Shown one piece after another: positions 1 through 7,305 of a stretch of 64,000 nucleotides of DNA (position 1 is the first letter of the stretch; every line of letters begins with the position of its first letter). The stretch is from Enterococcus gilvus ATCC BAA-350 (GTDB taxonomy: Bacteria > Bacillota > Bacilli > Lactobacillales > Enterococcaceae): assembly GCF_000407545.1 (NCBI RefSeq), contig NZ_ASWH01000001.1:1193501-1257500 (forward strand), in the 5' to 3' direction. The notes beneath the pieces are model-generated. The model did no database searches and was not told the DNA's origin. It saw only the letters and a program-made list of their open reading frames with translations. The translations under genes were made by a program, and so were the position numbers.

Positions 1-720
1 ATCAACACTATTTTAAAAACTCAAAGAGCATTTTGGAATTATTTGGTAAACGAAGATGTTGTAAAAGTTAGTCCAATGGCTAAAATTAAAAATTTGAAGG
101 AAACAAAAGTGGTATTAACAACATTTAATGATGCTGAAATAAAGAGAATGTTAAATTTTTGGAAGTTTGACGGTTTTATGAATGCGAGAAATAAGTGTAT
201 AATTGCGGTTTTAGCTGATACAGGTATACGAGTATCAGAACTTTTGAATATAAAAGATAGTGATTTAAGCAGTCAACACATAAGAATTTGTGGAAAAGGC
301 GATAAATGGCGAGTTGTGCCAATTTCTGATGAATTGGATTATTTCATTACAAAATATAGAAGAATAAGAGATAATCACTTTAAAAATATAAGGAATCGCA
401 ATAATAGAGAGAGAAAAATCGCTGAAAATTTATTTTTAAACAAAACAGGTTCTGAGATTAAGACGGTTGCTAATTTACAAATAATGATTAAAGAAACAGC
501 AATTAAAGCTAATGTAAGAGAATCAGTCAGAGCAAGTCCTCATACTTTTCGACATTACTGGACTGTAAAAAATCTAAACTTAGGACAAGATATATTTACA
601 ATTAGCAGAATTCTAGGTCATTCTAAGCTAGACACAACTAAAATATATATTAGTAGTATCACAGATGAACAACTAATAACTAAAGCAAAACAAACAAGTC
701 CTTTAGCCGATATACTTTAA
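1..720 (+). CDS. Tyrosine recombinase/integrase (5' end missing)
   Basis: The reading frame is open to the window edge, so only the C-terminal ~239 residues are seen. The catalytic domain is clear: the first Arg in GIRVSELL, the HTFRHYW box (HxxR), the GHSKLDTTKIY box with its His, and the Tyr nucleophile. Phage-type integrases of this size usually have about 350-390 residues, so an N-terminal DNA-binding part of roughly 130 residues lies to the left. It is probably the integrase that placed the element in eno. A terminator follows at 775-803. An annotation starting at the TTG at 43 would be too short. Confidence 0.9.
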   Translation: MNTILKTQRAFWNYLVNEDVVKVSPMAKIKNLKETKVVLTTFNDAEIKRMLNFWKFDGFMNARNKCIIAVLADTGIRVSELLNIKDSDLSSQHIRICGKGDKWRVVPISDELDYFITKYRRIRDNHFKNIRNRNNRERKIAENLFLNKTGSEIKTVANLQIMIKETAIKANVRESVRASPHTFRHYWTVKNLNLGQDIFTISRILGHSKLDTTKIYISSITDEQLITKAKQTSPLADIL

Positions 721-774
721 AAGCTCTGACAAGCGATTTAAGAGTGTTTAAATAATAAATAGTGTAAATGGTTA

Positions 775-803
775 AAAGCAATCTAATAGACTTTAGATTG
801 CTT
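775..803 (+). terminator. Terminator after the integrase
   Basis: Inverted repeat AAAGCAATCTAA / TTTAGATTGCTTT with a 5-base loop, followed by a T-rich run. It ends the integrase transcript. The stretch to 1098 has no gene. It contains a possible promoter (TTGACA at 955-960) preceded by the imperfect inverted repeat ACATTG..CAATGA, and then the promoter at 1021. Confidence 0.7.
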
Positions 804-1020
804 TATTTGTGTGTTGTGTTAAAAGTTAAATATTAAGAAATTATTAAGAATATTAAAAGTAACAAAAAATATTTTATAGTAAATAACTTTTATACTTAAT
901 CATATCGCAAAAAATAAAAATGCTTATATATTAACATTGTTGATGTATCAATGATTGACAGTTTAAATTTTATGGTATATTTCATTATTCACAAATGGAC
1001 TGAAAAGTCAATATTTAAAT

Positions 1021-1048
1021 TTGACATTATTTTTAGATATGCTATAAC
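1021..1048 (+). promoter_or_regulatory. Promoter for the 1115 operon
   Basis: TTGACA at 1021-1026, a 16-bp spacer and TATAAC at 1043-1048. The -35 is preceded by TTTAAAT and the -10 by GATATGC, close to the element-wide promoter pattern (AAATTTGAC ... GATGC TATTAA) but with a spacer one base shorter. It reads toward the HTH gene and the small genes behind it. Confidence 0.6.
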
Positions 1049-1114
1049 TGTAGATGTAGCAGACAAAAGTATTGTATTTGTTTAAATGCAAAAAAATAAA
1101 AGGAGTGAGTTTAC

Positions 1115-1315
1115 TTGAAAAATAAGGATAAAGAAGGTGTTTTAAGACAAGAGTTGTTAGATTTAATAGATAAAAAAGGAGTAAAGCAGTCATTTATAGT
1201 TAGTAATTGCAACATATCTAAACAACATTTAAGTAACTACTTAAAAAAAGGTCACAACATCAGTGATAATAAGCAATCAGAGTTGAAAAAATTTCTTGAA
1301 AAATATTTTATTTAA
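1115..1315 (+). CDS. Small HTH protein (putative regulator)
   Basis: 66 residues starting at a TTG, chosen because AAGGAG lies about 10 bases upstream and no ATG follows in a sensible place. The central part (KGVKQSFIVSNCNISKQHLSNYLKK) reads like a Cro/XRE-type helix-turn-helix: helix, turn, then a recognition helix with Q-H-L-S-N-Y. It is the first gene of the unit and a good candidate for the factor acting on the element's shared promoters, but that is inference. It could instead control integrase or rep. Confidence 0.6.
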   Translation: MKNKDKEGVLRQELLDLIDKKGVKQSFIVSNCNISKQHLSNYLKKGHNISDNKQSELKKFLEKYFI

Positions 1316-1344
1316 ATGAATATAAAAATAGGAAGGTAATTGTT

Positions 1345-1530
1345 ATGAAAAATAAGGAAATTAAACAACTAGAAAATTTAGGGTTAGATAGTGAACAAAT
1401 AGAAATATATTATGCTTTAGTAAGTGATTTAAGTCGAAGACATACAGTTGAACAAGCAGAAATGTTAGCATTATACATTATATTAAGTGCTAATGCGATA
1501 ACTAACTCAATCTTTGATAAAGATTTTTAA
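1345..1530 (+). CDS. Small hypothetical protein
   Basis: 61 residues with an ATG start preceded by GGAAGG. It is mostly helical and acidic at the N-terminus (KQLENLGLDSEQIEIYYALVSDLSRRH), with a C-terminal hydrophobic helix (MLALYIILSANAI). It lies 29 bases after the HTH gene in the same direction and is probably co-transcribed. I do not recognise the family. Confidence 0.55.
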   Translation: MKNKEIKQLENLGLDSEQIEIYYALVSDLSRRHTVEQAEMLALYIILSANAITNSIFDKDF

Positions 1531-1558
1531 AATAATATAAAAAAATGGAGTGATTGAA

Positions 1559-1945
1559 ATGTCGACAAAAAAACAAGAAGAACAATTATTTAATCAATTA
1601 ATATTTAGCAATGAAGAAGAGTGGGCAATAGAAACACTAAAAGACCTAATTAGTAACCATGAAACATGCAAAAACAGCTACTTCTGGAGTTCAAGCTTGA
1701 GTGCAAATGGTAGAAGAGCAACAGAGCAAAGATATAGTAGGTATGAAGAGTTTAATTTAGAAAATGGTGGATTGTTAGTAGTTAAACAGAATCTAAGCCA
1801 ATCATGCAGACATACTTATTACAGCATGAATATCTATATTAAAGATAATGATATTGAAATTAGAAATATGAATTTAAAAACACTCAATTCATTATTAAAT
1901 CAATACTTAACATACAGTTTAGAATCACAACCAGTAACACTTTAA
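1559..1945 (+). CDS. Hypothetical protein
   Basis: 128 residues. The ATG at 1559 is preferred over the TTG three codons earlier because GGAG ends about 9 bases before it. It is soluble, with a Lys/Glu-rich start and a central segment rich in Ser, Arg and Tyr (SSSLSANGRRATEQRYSRYEE). No family is recognised. It is third in the small-gene unit starting at 1115. Confidence 0.6.
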   Translation: MSTKKQEEQLFNQLIFSNEEEWAIETLKDLISNHETCKNSYFWSSSLSANGRRATEQRYSRYEEFNLENGGLLVVKQNLSQSCRHTYYSMNIYIKDNDIEIRNMNLKTLNSLLNQYLTYSLESQPVTL

Positions 1946-2012
1946 AAAATTTAAAAACAATTATTGTATTCAATAGAATACGAAATAATAATGAAAAGGA
2001 CGGTAATAAATC

Positions 2013-2321
2013 ATGAAAAAAATTATTGAAGGTAAAAAATATGACACAGAAACAGCAACATTAGTAGCTGAATATCGAATGGGAAATAGGTCTGATTTCA
2101 AGGGAATTGAAGAAAAAGTGTATCAAACTAAAAAAGGTCAATATTTTCTGTATTTTTGGGGTGGGGGTTATACAAAATATAGAGAAGAAGTAGCACCTAG
2201 AACATACTCAGATAGTGAAGGAATAAAGCTAATAACAGAAGCAGAAGCTAGGGAATTTGCAATCAAACATTTGGATACTGAAGATTTTGAAGAGATTTTT
2301 GGTGAGGTTGAAGAAGGCTAA
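2013..2321 (+). CDS. Hypothetical protein of the KKYDTETA mobile-element family
   Basis: 102 residues with a clear AAAGGACGG ribosome site. The pattern KKYDTETA at the start, a YF-Y-F aromatic strand followed by a Gly-rich turn, then LITEAEAREFAIKHLDTEDFEEIFG at the end, is typical of a widespread family of unknown function on Firmicute plasmids and ICEs. It lies immediately upstream of the replication protein. No enzymatic motif is visible. Confidence 0.65.
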   Translation: MKKIIEGKKYDTETATLVAEYRMGNRSDFKGIEEKVYQTKKGQYFLYFWGGGYTKYREEVAPRTYSDSEGIKLITEAEAREFAIKHLDTEDFEEIFGEVEEG

Positions 2322-2412
2322 TTTTAAAGGCTTTTAAGTAGTTAAATCTAATGATTTAACTACTAATAAATTTTTCAAAACTTAAAAATTAATGATAGAA
2401 GGGAGTGTAAAC

Positions 2413-4107
2413 ATGCAAGTATATTTAGATAATAAACAATTTACAAACAAACCGAAAAATCAGGAAATCGGTATAATTACAAATAAGATTTATAAACAAA
2501 GAGCTGATTTAAATTTAAGAGATTTAGCAAAAGAAATCGCTGAAAAAGGCAGAACTGTAATGTTAGCTACTTATATAGCAAATTTAAAGCAATCAGAATT
2601 AGAGCAACAATCATTACTAATGCTAGACTTTGATAATCAAGATAAAGATAATCAATTTACATTAGAGCAAGCACTTGCAGACCGATTTATTAGAGATAAC
2701 GCTTGCTTTTTATATCGCACATTTAGCGATTCTGAAGCAGTTGATAAGTTTAGAGTAGTATTTGCTTTAGATAATGCATTAGATACAGCAGACGAAGTGA
2801 CAATGGCTTATAGATACTTATTATCTAAGTATACTCAAGCAGACCAAAAAACTAAAAACCCTAATCGTTTATTTTTTGGGAGTAATAGTGGATTTATCGA
2901 GATTGATTTTAACAATAGACTGAAGAAAGCTGAAGTAATAAAAGAAAAAGTAGAAAAAGTAAAGAAATATGAAGTAAATATAGCTAAAGAATTTGAAATT
3001 ATTGATAATACTTATATTTTTGAATTAATTAAAGATAAACAATTTAAACAAGCTAGAGAAATACTAGCTGTTAAATATAAAGATACAAATGTTTTAAACA
3101 ATCAATTTAAGAACGAAGCAAGTATTAATCACTTTTTTAAGACAGAAGTTGATATGTTAGAATTTCTTGATTTACCTATTAAAAAATCTTTCAATTGCAT
3201 TGTTTTTGAAGACAATAAACCATCAGCAGGTGTATATAAATCAGAAACAGGAACACAGATTTATCATAATTTTGCTAACAATTACAGAGCTGATTTAGTA
3301 AGATTAATTGCAAAGTTGGCTGATATAACAGCCTTTGAAGCAATTGAATTATTAATGTATCTAACAGATAGTTGTTTAATTACCGATACATTGATACAAA
3401 GACAAATTAGGACAGTTGATTATCTAATTAACAGTTTGGAAAACCCTGATTTATCAACCCTTTACCCAGTAACTTATAAATTTTTGAATAGAAATTTAGA
3501 AGAAATAACAGCAATGTTAAAAATAGTATCAGAATATAAATATATTGATAGTAATGGTAATGTAAAGATTATGAGTTATTTGACAGTTGACACATTAACA
3601 AAACAAATCAATCACAGAGTCAAACACAAAAATATTACAAAAGAAACAACAGTAAAGTGTATGTCTTTGCTAACACTAACTGATATATTAATTAAAGAGA
3701 AAATAGAAAATGTAGATAAACAACTGTTAGAAAATATTGATAAATCAAGAATTAAAAATAATGAAAATGAAAGTTTGACAAAATATAAAAGATACCCTAA
3801 TTTTTTAAGTATTGCAGAAGAAGCAAATTTAGAAGCTATGGAGAGAATTTTAAATGAGTTAGATTCTAAAAAATTTACAATCACTGGTAGTTTAAATTTT
3901 GAATGGTTTTACACTAATTATTCTGAAGAAATAGCTTTAAAAGTATTTCCGCAAAAATTTGATAGTAGCGTTAAGAATATCAATGACAATCTAGTGATAA
4001 GTAATGATTCTGTTAAAAAAATTGAAATGATAATGAGTATAATACATAATTATCTAACAATAAACGATACAATTATATTAAAAACTCAACACTTGTCAAA
4101 CTTTTAG
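2413..4107 (+). CDS. Primase-like replication protein (frameshifted near the C-terminus)
   Basis: 564 residues from the ATG at 2413, which follows GGGAG; the TTG-less extension to 2392 lacks a ribosome site. The N-terminal third has SLLMLDFDNQ (an acidic DxD pair), then YRTFSDS..DKFRVVFAL, then KNPNRLFFGSNSG..EIDF. This order is seen in archaeo-eukaryotic-type primases and VirE-N-like primase domains of mobile elements. The remainder is helical and unrecognised. The frame stops just after an A5 run at 4080-4084, while a coding-looking frame continues for 63 codons, so one base seems lost. Role: initiation or priming of element replication (inference). Confidence 0.6.
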   Translation: MQVYLDNKQFTNKPKNQEIGIITNKIYKQRADLNLRDLAKEIAEKGRTVMLATYIANLKQSELEQQSLLMLDFDNQDKDNQFTLEQALADRFIRDNACFLYRTFSDSEAVDKFRVVFALDNALDTADEVTMAYRYLLSKYTQADQKTKNPNRLFFGSNSGFIEIDFNNRLKKAEVIKEKVEKVKKYEVNIAKEFEIIDNTYIFELIKDKQFKQAREILAVKYKDTNVLNNQFKNEASINHFFKTEVDMLEFLDLPIKKSFNCIVFEDNKPSAGVYKSETGTQIYHNFANNYRADLVRLIAKLADITAFEAIELLMYLTDSCLITDTLIQRQIRTVDYLINSLENPDLSTLYPVTYKFLNRNLEEITAMLKIVSEYKYIDSNGNVKIMSYLTVDTLTKQINHRVKHKNITKETTVKCMSLLTLTDILIKEKIENVDKQLLENIDKSRIKNNENESLTKYKRYPNFLSIAEEANLEAMERILNELDSKKFTITGSLNFEWFYTNYSEEIALKVFPQKFDSSVKNINDNLVISNDSVKKIEMIMSIIHNYLTINDTIILKTQHLSNF

Positions 4108-4289
4108 AAGATATTAAATTTCCAAAAATCCAAAAAAACCTAACAAAATTTAGAAATAAAGTAGTTTTAGAATACAGCAATTATTACTCTCAAGATTTAG
4201 CTTTTGATAAAGTATCTAAAGGGTTGAAAGAACAGTTAAATATTGATAAATCAGAAACAATCAAAGGTAATATATTTTATCTAAAATAA
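4095..4289 (+). pseudogene. Out-of-frame C-terminal tail of the primase-like gene
   Basis: Read in the frame starting GTC at 4095, the sequence runs open for 64 codons to a TAA at 4287-4289 (VKLLEDIKFPKIQKN ... ETIKGNIFYLK). Amino-acid usage matches the gene upstream. Adding one A to the A-run at 4080-4084 joins the two parts without a stop. It has no start codon or ribosome site of its own. It could be a real mutation, a sequencing error in a homopolymer, or a non-canonical frameshift. Confidence 0.55.
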
Positions 4290-4448
4290 TGAATGAAAGG
4301 AGAATGTTAATTACTAGCATTCTTTTTTATTTATCTTTATTTAAATATCTAAGTGATAACTATCTCTTAGTCATATAATCTATTTATATTAATTAATATC
4401 TAAGGGTTAGTAATATACACCATAAATTAATCATTATCAATGTAAGCT

Positions 4449-4562
4449 AAACCTTGATATATCAACATTATCTCCACTTAATTTGCTTCTTACCCCCCCT
4501 ATATATAATATAATATTACTTTAGGGGGGGTATAAAAGGATATCATTGATAAATCAAGGTTT
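4449..4562. repeat. Nested inverted repeat with C7/G7 arms
   Basis: An outer pair AAACCTTGAT (4449-4458) / ATCAAGGTTT (4553-4562) encloses a perfect 11-bp pair TACCCCCCCTA (4491-4501) / TAGGGGGGGTA (4522-4532) around a 20-base AT-only loop. Homopolymeric G/C arms in a region this AT-rich are striking. The second copy is unchanged in arms and loop. Oligo-C/oligo-G arms also occur at Tn916/ICEBs1-type oriT sites, but the loop here is longer and unrelated. Confidence 0.85.
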
Positions 4563-4750
4563 TAAGCACTTAATTTATTGTTTTCTTATTGTTGTGTAGT
4601 AGCAAGCTACGCTTGCTTACTTAATAAAGATATTTAAGTTTAGTAATATATGTAAAATTTGCTCTCTGTTAAAAAATCTTTAAAAGCTATATTTATCAAT
4701 GATTATTCAAAGTTTATCATTAGATATTTAAAATATTTGATATAAAAAAT

Positions 4751-4822
4751 ACCTCTCAGATAAAAGTTAGTGAGTAATTCCCCACAATTAAATATTCGAT
4801 TAATCTGAGAGGTGTTTTTTTT
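4751..4822 (+). terminator. Long-loop hairpin with T-tract (possible structured RNA)
   Basis: ACCTCTCAGAT (4751-4761) pairs with ATCTGAGAGGT (4803-4813), followed by eight Ts. The 41-base loop is long for a plain terminator and is partly conserved in copy B (AAAGTTAGTG, CCCACAA, AAATATTCGA). On the minus strand the hairpin is also followed by Ts, so it may act in both directions. Confidence 0.6.
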
Positions 4823-4880
4823 AAAAAAGGTTAAAAAATCATTGATATTACAGTAATCTTGTAATTTTGTCAACAATTAT

Positions 4881-4907
4881 AAAACCCTTGAAAAATAAGG
4901 GTTTTTT
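4881..4907 (+). terminator. Terminator at the end of repeat copy A
   Basis: AAAACCCTT / AAGGGTTTT around a 7-base loop with a T-run. It is symmetrical enough to serve the convergent minus-strand gene ending at 4980 as well. Confidence 0.65.
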
Positions 4908-4979
4908 TAAGGTCATTTTTTAAGTGGATTTTGTCATAAAAATTGAGTAAAAAAATAGACCTCAATTTCGAGGTCTGAA

Positions 4980-5828
4980 CTAATTCATAATTGCTTTTAA
5001 GTTTACACTAATTTTTGTTTCTTTTAAATACTCAATGATTTTACGATACTCTTCTCTCGATTCTTCTTTTTGTTCTTCTGTTGCATTTTTATATAAATTT
5101 ACTATACATTTTGCTTGATTTTCAATGCTTTCTGCTATTAGTTCTAGATACTCTTGATTATTTTTAATTTGTAAATTTTTAAAATGATAGTAATTACCTG
5201 TAAAATCAACAAATACTTTGTGATATTTTTTATTAAAAAGAGTTGCTCTATCTATTGTAATATTACCTAATTTAGCTTGTTTAATTATTTTTGTTTTTAA
5301 TCTCTCTTTTGAATTGTTACTGCCATTAATGCTGTGAAAATAGAGTGGAAACTCATTGTTAATTACTAATATAAAATCAATACCAAATTTTTTATCTAAT
5401 ACATCAGATGTTAAAACATGAGCTTTAATACCTTCATTTTTTAGAATCTCTAAAGTTTTGTGTATTTTACAGTCCTCAGATAAAAATGCACTATAAAATG
5501 CAGATAATCTATATATGATTGCAGTATCTAATATATCTTCTAGCTTTTTATTATTTTTTATTTGATTATTGATACTAGTATTTTTATTTAAATACAAAGC
5601 TTTTACATCATCTAAAGTCTCTTGTAAAAATTGTGATTTATCGTTTACTTTATCATATAAACTAATCAAATCAATTTTAAAAAAGTCAAATTTATTAAAA
5701 CTTGCAACAATATTGTTTCTAAAGTCATTAGTTATTTCTGCTGTTGTCAATTTATTGTTTTCGAATCTTAGATTTATATTTTTTAAATCCTCATTAGTTA
5801 TTCTTTTACTATCTAATTTTATTGTCAT
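4980..5828 (-). CDS. Hypothetical protein with a possible nuclease-like segment
   Basis: 282 residues with ATG preceded by GGAGAGG. The N-terminal half is helical and Asn/Lys-rich. The middle reads GIKAHVLTSDVLDKKFGIDFILVINNEFPLYF, a beta-strand arrangement with Asp reminiscent of PD-(D/E)xK folds, but no complete catalytic set is evident. The C-terminus is a charged helix. It is transcribed alone from the promoter at 5892-5920, divergent from the 6535 operon. Not recognised. Confidence 0.6.
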   Translation of the reverse strand: MTIKLDSKRITNEDLKNINLRFENNKLTTAEITNDFRNNIVASFNKFDFFKIDLISLYDKVNDKSQFLQETLDDVKALYLNKNTSINNQIKNNKKLEDILDTAIIYRLSAFYSAFLSEDCKIHKTLEILKNEGIKAHVLTSDVLDKKFGIDFILVINNEFPLYFHSINGSNNSKERLKTKIIKQAKLGNITIDRATLFNKKYHKVFVDFTGNYYHFKNLQIKNNQEYLELIAESIENQAKCIVNLYKNATEEQKEESREEYRKIIEYLKETKISVNLKAIMN

Positions 5829-5891
5829 TAATCATCCTCTCCACTGTTTTTTTGTATTTTTGTAAATATAATTTGTAAACTATCTAACTAT

Positions 5892-5920
5892 ATTAAAGCA
5901 TGTTTTATGTAGGCAGTCAA
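5892..5920 (-). promoter_or_regulatory. Promoter for the 4980-5828 gene (shared type)
   Basis: On the minus strand TTGACT (complement of 5915-5920), a 17-bp spacer ending in ATGC, then TTTAAT (complement of 5892-5897). The -35 is preceded by GTTGTTTAAA, as at the other element promoters. Confidence 0.7.
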
Positions 5921-6059
5921 ATTTAAACAACACTTTTAAATAACAATTGATAAATCAGTCTTTTTCTTACATGACAATATATATAAATTGGTGTATATAT
6001 TGTTAAATAAGTAAATATCCTGATTAAATCAAGGGTTTTAAGTAATGTGTTGTTTAAAT

Positions 6060-6088
6060 TTGACTATCAATAAATAACAATATATAAT
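6060..6088 (+). promoter_or_regulatory. Divergent promoter upstream of the 6535-9871 operon
   Basis: TTGACT at 6060-6065 preceded by GTGTTGTTTAAA, then 17 bp, then TATAAT at 6083-6088. It reads rightward. About 450 untranslated bases lie between it and the first gene, including the GCTACAGA repeats, so a long leader or another promoter is likely. Confidence 0.7.
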
Positions 6089-6230
6089 AAAAATGTAGAT
6101 ATATATTACATCTTATAAAATACAATAAATGTTGATAAATAAGGAGTTTTTAAAGGTGTGTTTATAAATGGTTGATTTGTCAACTGTTTTAAAGCTTTTT
6201 ATTTTTTAATCAAAAAGGTGGAGTAGTGTT

Positions 6231-6260
6231 GCTACAGACCTGCTACAGAGGTGCTACAGA
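6231..6260. repeat. Three GCTACAGA direct repeats with 11-bp spacing
   Basis: GCTACAGA occurs at 6231-6238, 6242-6249 and 6253-6260, each starting 11 bp after the last, followed by degenerate TGCGGTAGCTA and TGCAGTAAATA at the same period. All copies face one side of the helix. They sit just upstream of the HTH-like gene and the FtsK-like translocase. Candidate roles are replication iterons or recognition sites for the translocase. The rest of 5829-6534 is AT-rich and shows no gene. Confidence 0.75.
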
Positions 6261-6534
6261 TATGCGGTAGCTATGCAGTAAATATAAGTGATTTAAACAT
6301 ATCAAATTTTACTATTTTATAAAAAATAGTAAGTATAGAGGTTGATGAATAAGCTTTTTGAAGAGGTTAAATAAAATAAATAATGATTAAAAATTTTTTT
6401 TATTTTTAGAAAAAAATGGTCAAAAGGGGGTGTTTAAATTTTTTTAAATAAAAATTTATGATTTTTGAGGTGATTTTAAGATAAAAAACTTTAAATAAAA
6501 TATTGTGTAAAAAATAAAATGGAGAGGATGGTAT

Positions 6535-7305
6535 ATGACATTAAATAATCGCAAAATAAACACAGCAGAGTTATTAAGTATTGTAAACAATTCAGATGGA
6601 GTGTATGAAAGAGATTTACTAAAGCTATTAAACTGTAATGACTCTAGATTAAACAATATATTAGCTAACTATGCTAGTGATAAAGTTATAAAAAAAGATA
6701 AAATTAAACAAAACTACTATTACAAATCTAAAATCGACTTAAATAATTTGGAGAGTACACAAAATTTAGTTAGTTTTATGGATATTATTAATAAATTCAG
6801 AATTAAATATAGTAGAGTTAGCTTAAAAAAAGATAGTAAAACAAAGGAAAAGTCTTTATTTATTGACACAATTATTGATTTTAAAGATGTTTTGAGGAAA
6901 TATAAATTAAAGGTAAGTAATATTCACTATGACAATTTAGATGATTTAAAAATCGAAGAATCTAAGCAATATGCAGATATATTAGTAGTTTCTGAATCGA
7001 GTTTACTAACAGAAATCCAAAAAAAGATAATAAAAAAAGAATTTCGAGAAGATATTTTAATTTATGATTGCAACTTAGAAATTATATATTGCTTTAAAAC
7101 TCGGAAATCTGAAAATGGTAATATTATTAACATATCAGCACTAGAAATCACTGATGTATCAGAGTTTCTTAAATTTTTAACTATCAATAAATTATTTGTA
7201 ACAGTGACAAATAAGGTAGAAATAAAAATAGAAAAGCAGCTATATACTGCTAAAGAACAAGATAGAGAAAAGTTTTTTAAAAAGAAAGGGGGTTATCAAT
7301 CATGA
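6535..7305 (+). CDS. Hypothetical protein, possible winged-helix N-terminus
   Basis: 256 residues with ATG after GGAGAGGATGGTAT, a leader also used by the resolvase gene. Residues 10-65 (TAELLSIVNNSDGVYERDLLKLLNCNDSRLNNILANYASDKVIKKDKIKQNYYY) read like a winged-helix unit. The rest alternates strands and helices without a recognised motif. Its end overlaps the FtsK-like gene by 4 bases, so the two are translationally coupled and may work together, for instance as a DNA-binding partner of the translocase (inference). Confidence 0.6.
   Translation: MTLNNRKINTAELLSIVNNSDGVYERDLLKLLNCNDSRLNNILANYASDKVIKKDKIKQNYYYKSKIDLNNLESTQNLVSFMDIINKFRIKYSRVSLKKDSKTKEKSLFIDTIIDFKDVLRKYKLKVSNIHYDNLDDLKIEESKQYADILVVSESSLLTEIQKKIIKKEFREDILIYDCNLEIIYCFKTRKSENGNIINISALEITDVSEFLKFLTINKLFVTVTNKVEIKIEKQLYTAKEQDREKFFKKKGGYQS

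Larger units (their letters stand above)
4397..4950. repeat. Long non-coding direct repeat, copy A
   Basis: 554 bp, closely similar along its length to 25582-26194 in the same orientation, except for an extra ~60 bp in copy B. It contains the C7/G7 inverted repeat, a shorter stem AGCAAG CTACG CTTGCT, a long hairpin with T-tract (4751-4822) and a second terminator (4881-4905). No ORF is credible. It lies between the convergent primase-like gene and the minus-strand gene at 4980. It could be an origin, transfer or maintenance site; function unknown. Confidence 0.9.

Noticed and set aside
4491..4532. Direct homologue of the ICE oriT
   Set aside because: Only the oligo-C/oligo-G arms are shared; loop sequence, length and flanks differ and no MobT gene is present in the element.
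4397..4950. CRISPR-like or IS interpretation of the long repeats
   Set aside because: Only two copies, no spacer array, no transposase frame and no terminal inverted repeats with target duplication.
6231..6260. Start of a CRISPR or microsatellite array
   Set aside because: Units of 11 bp are too short and only three are exact; phased binding sites are a better reading.
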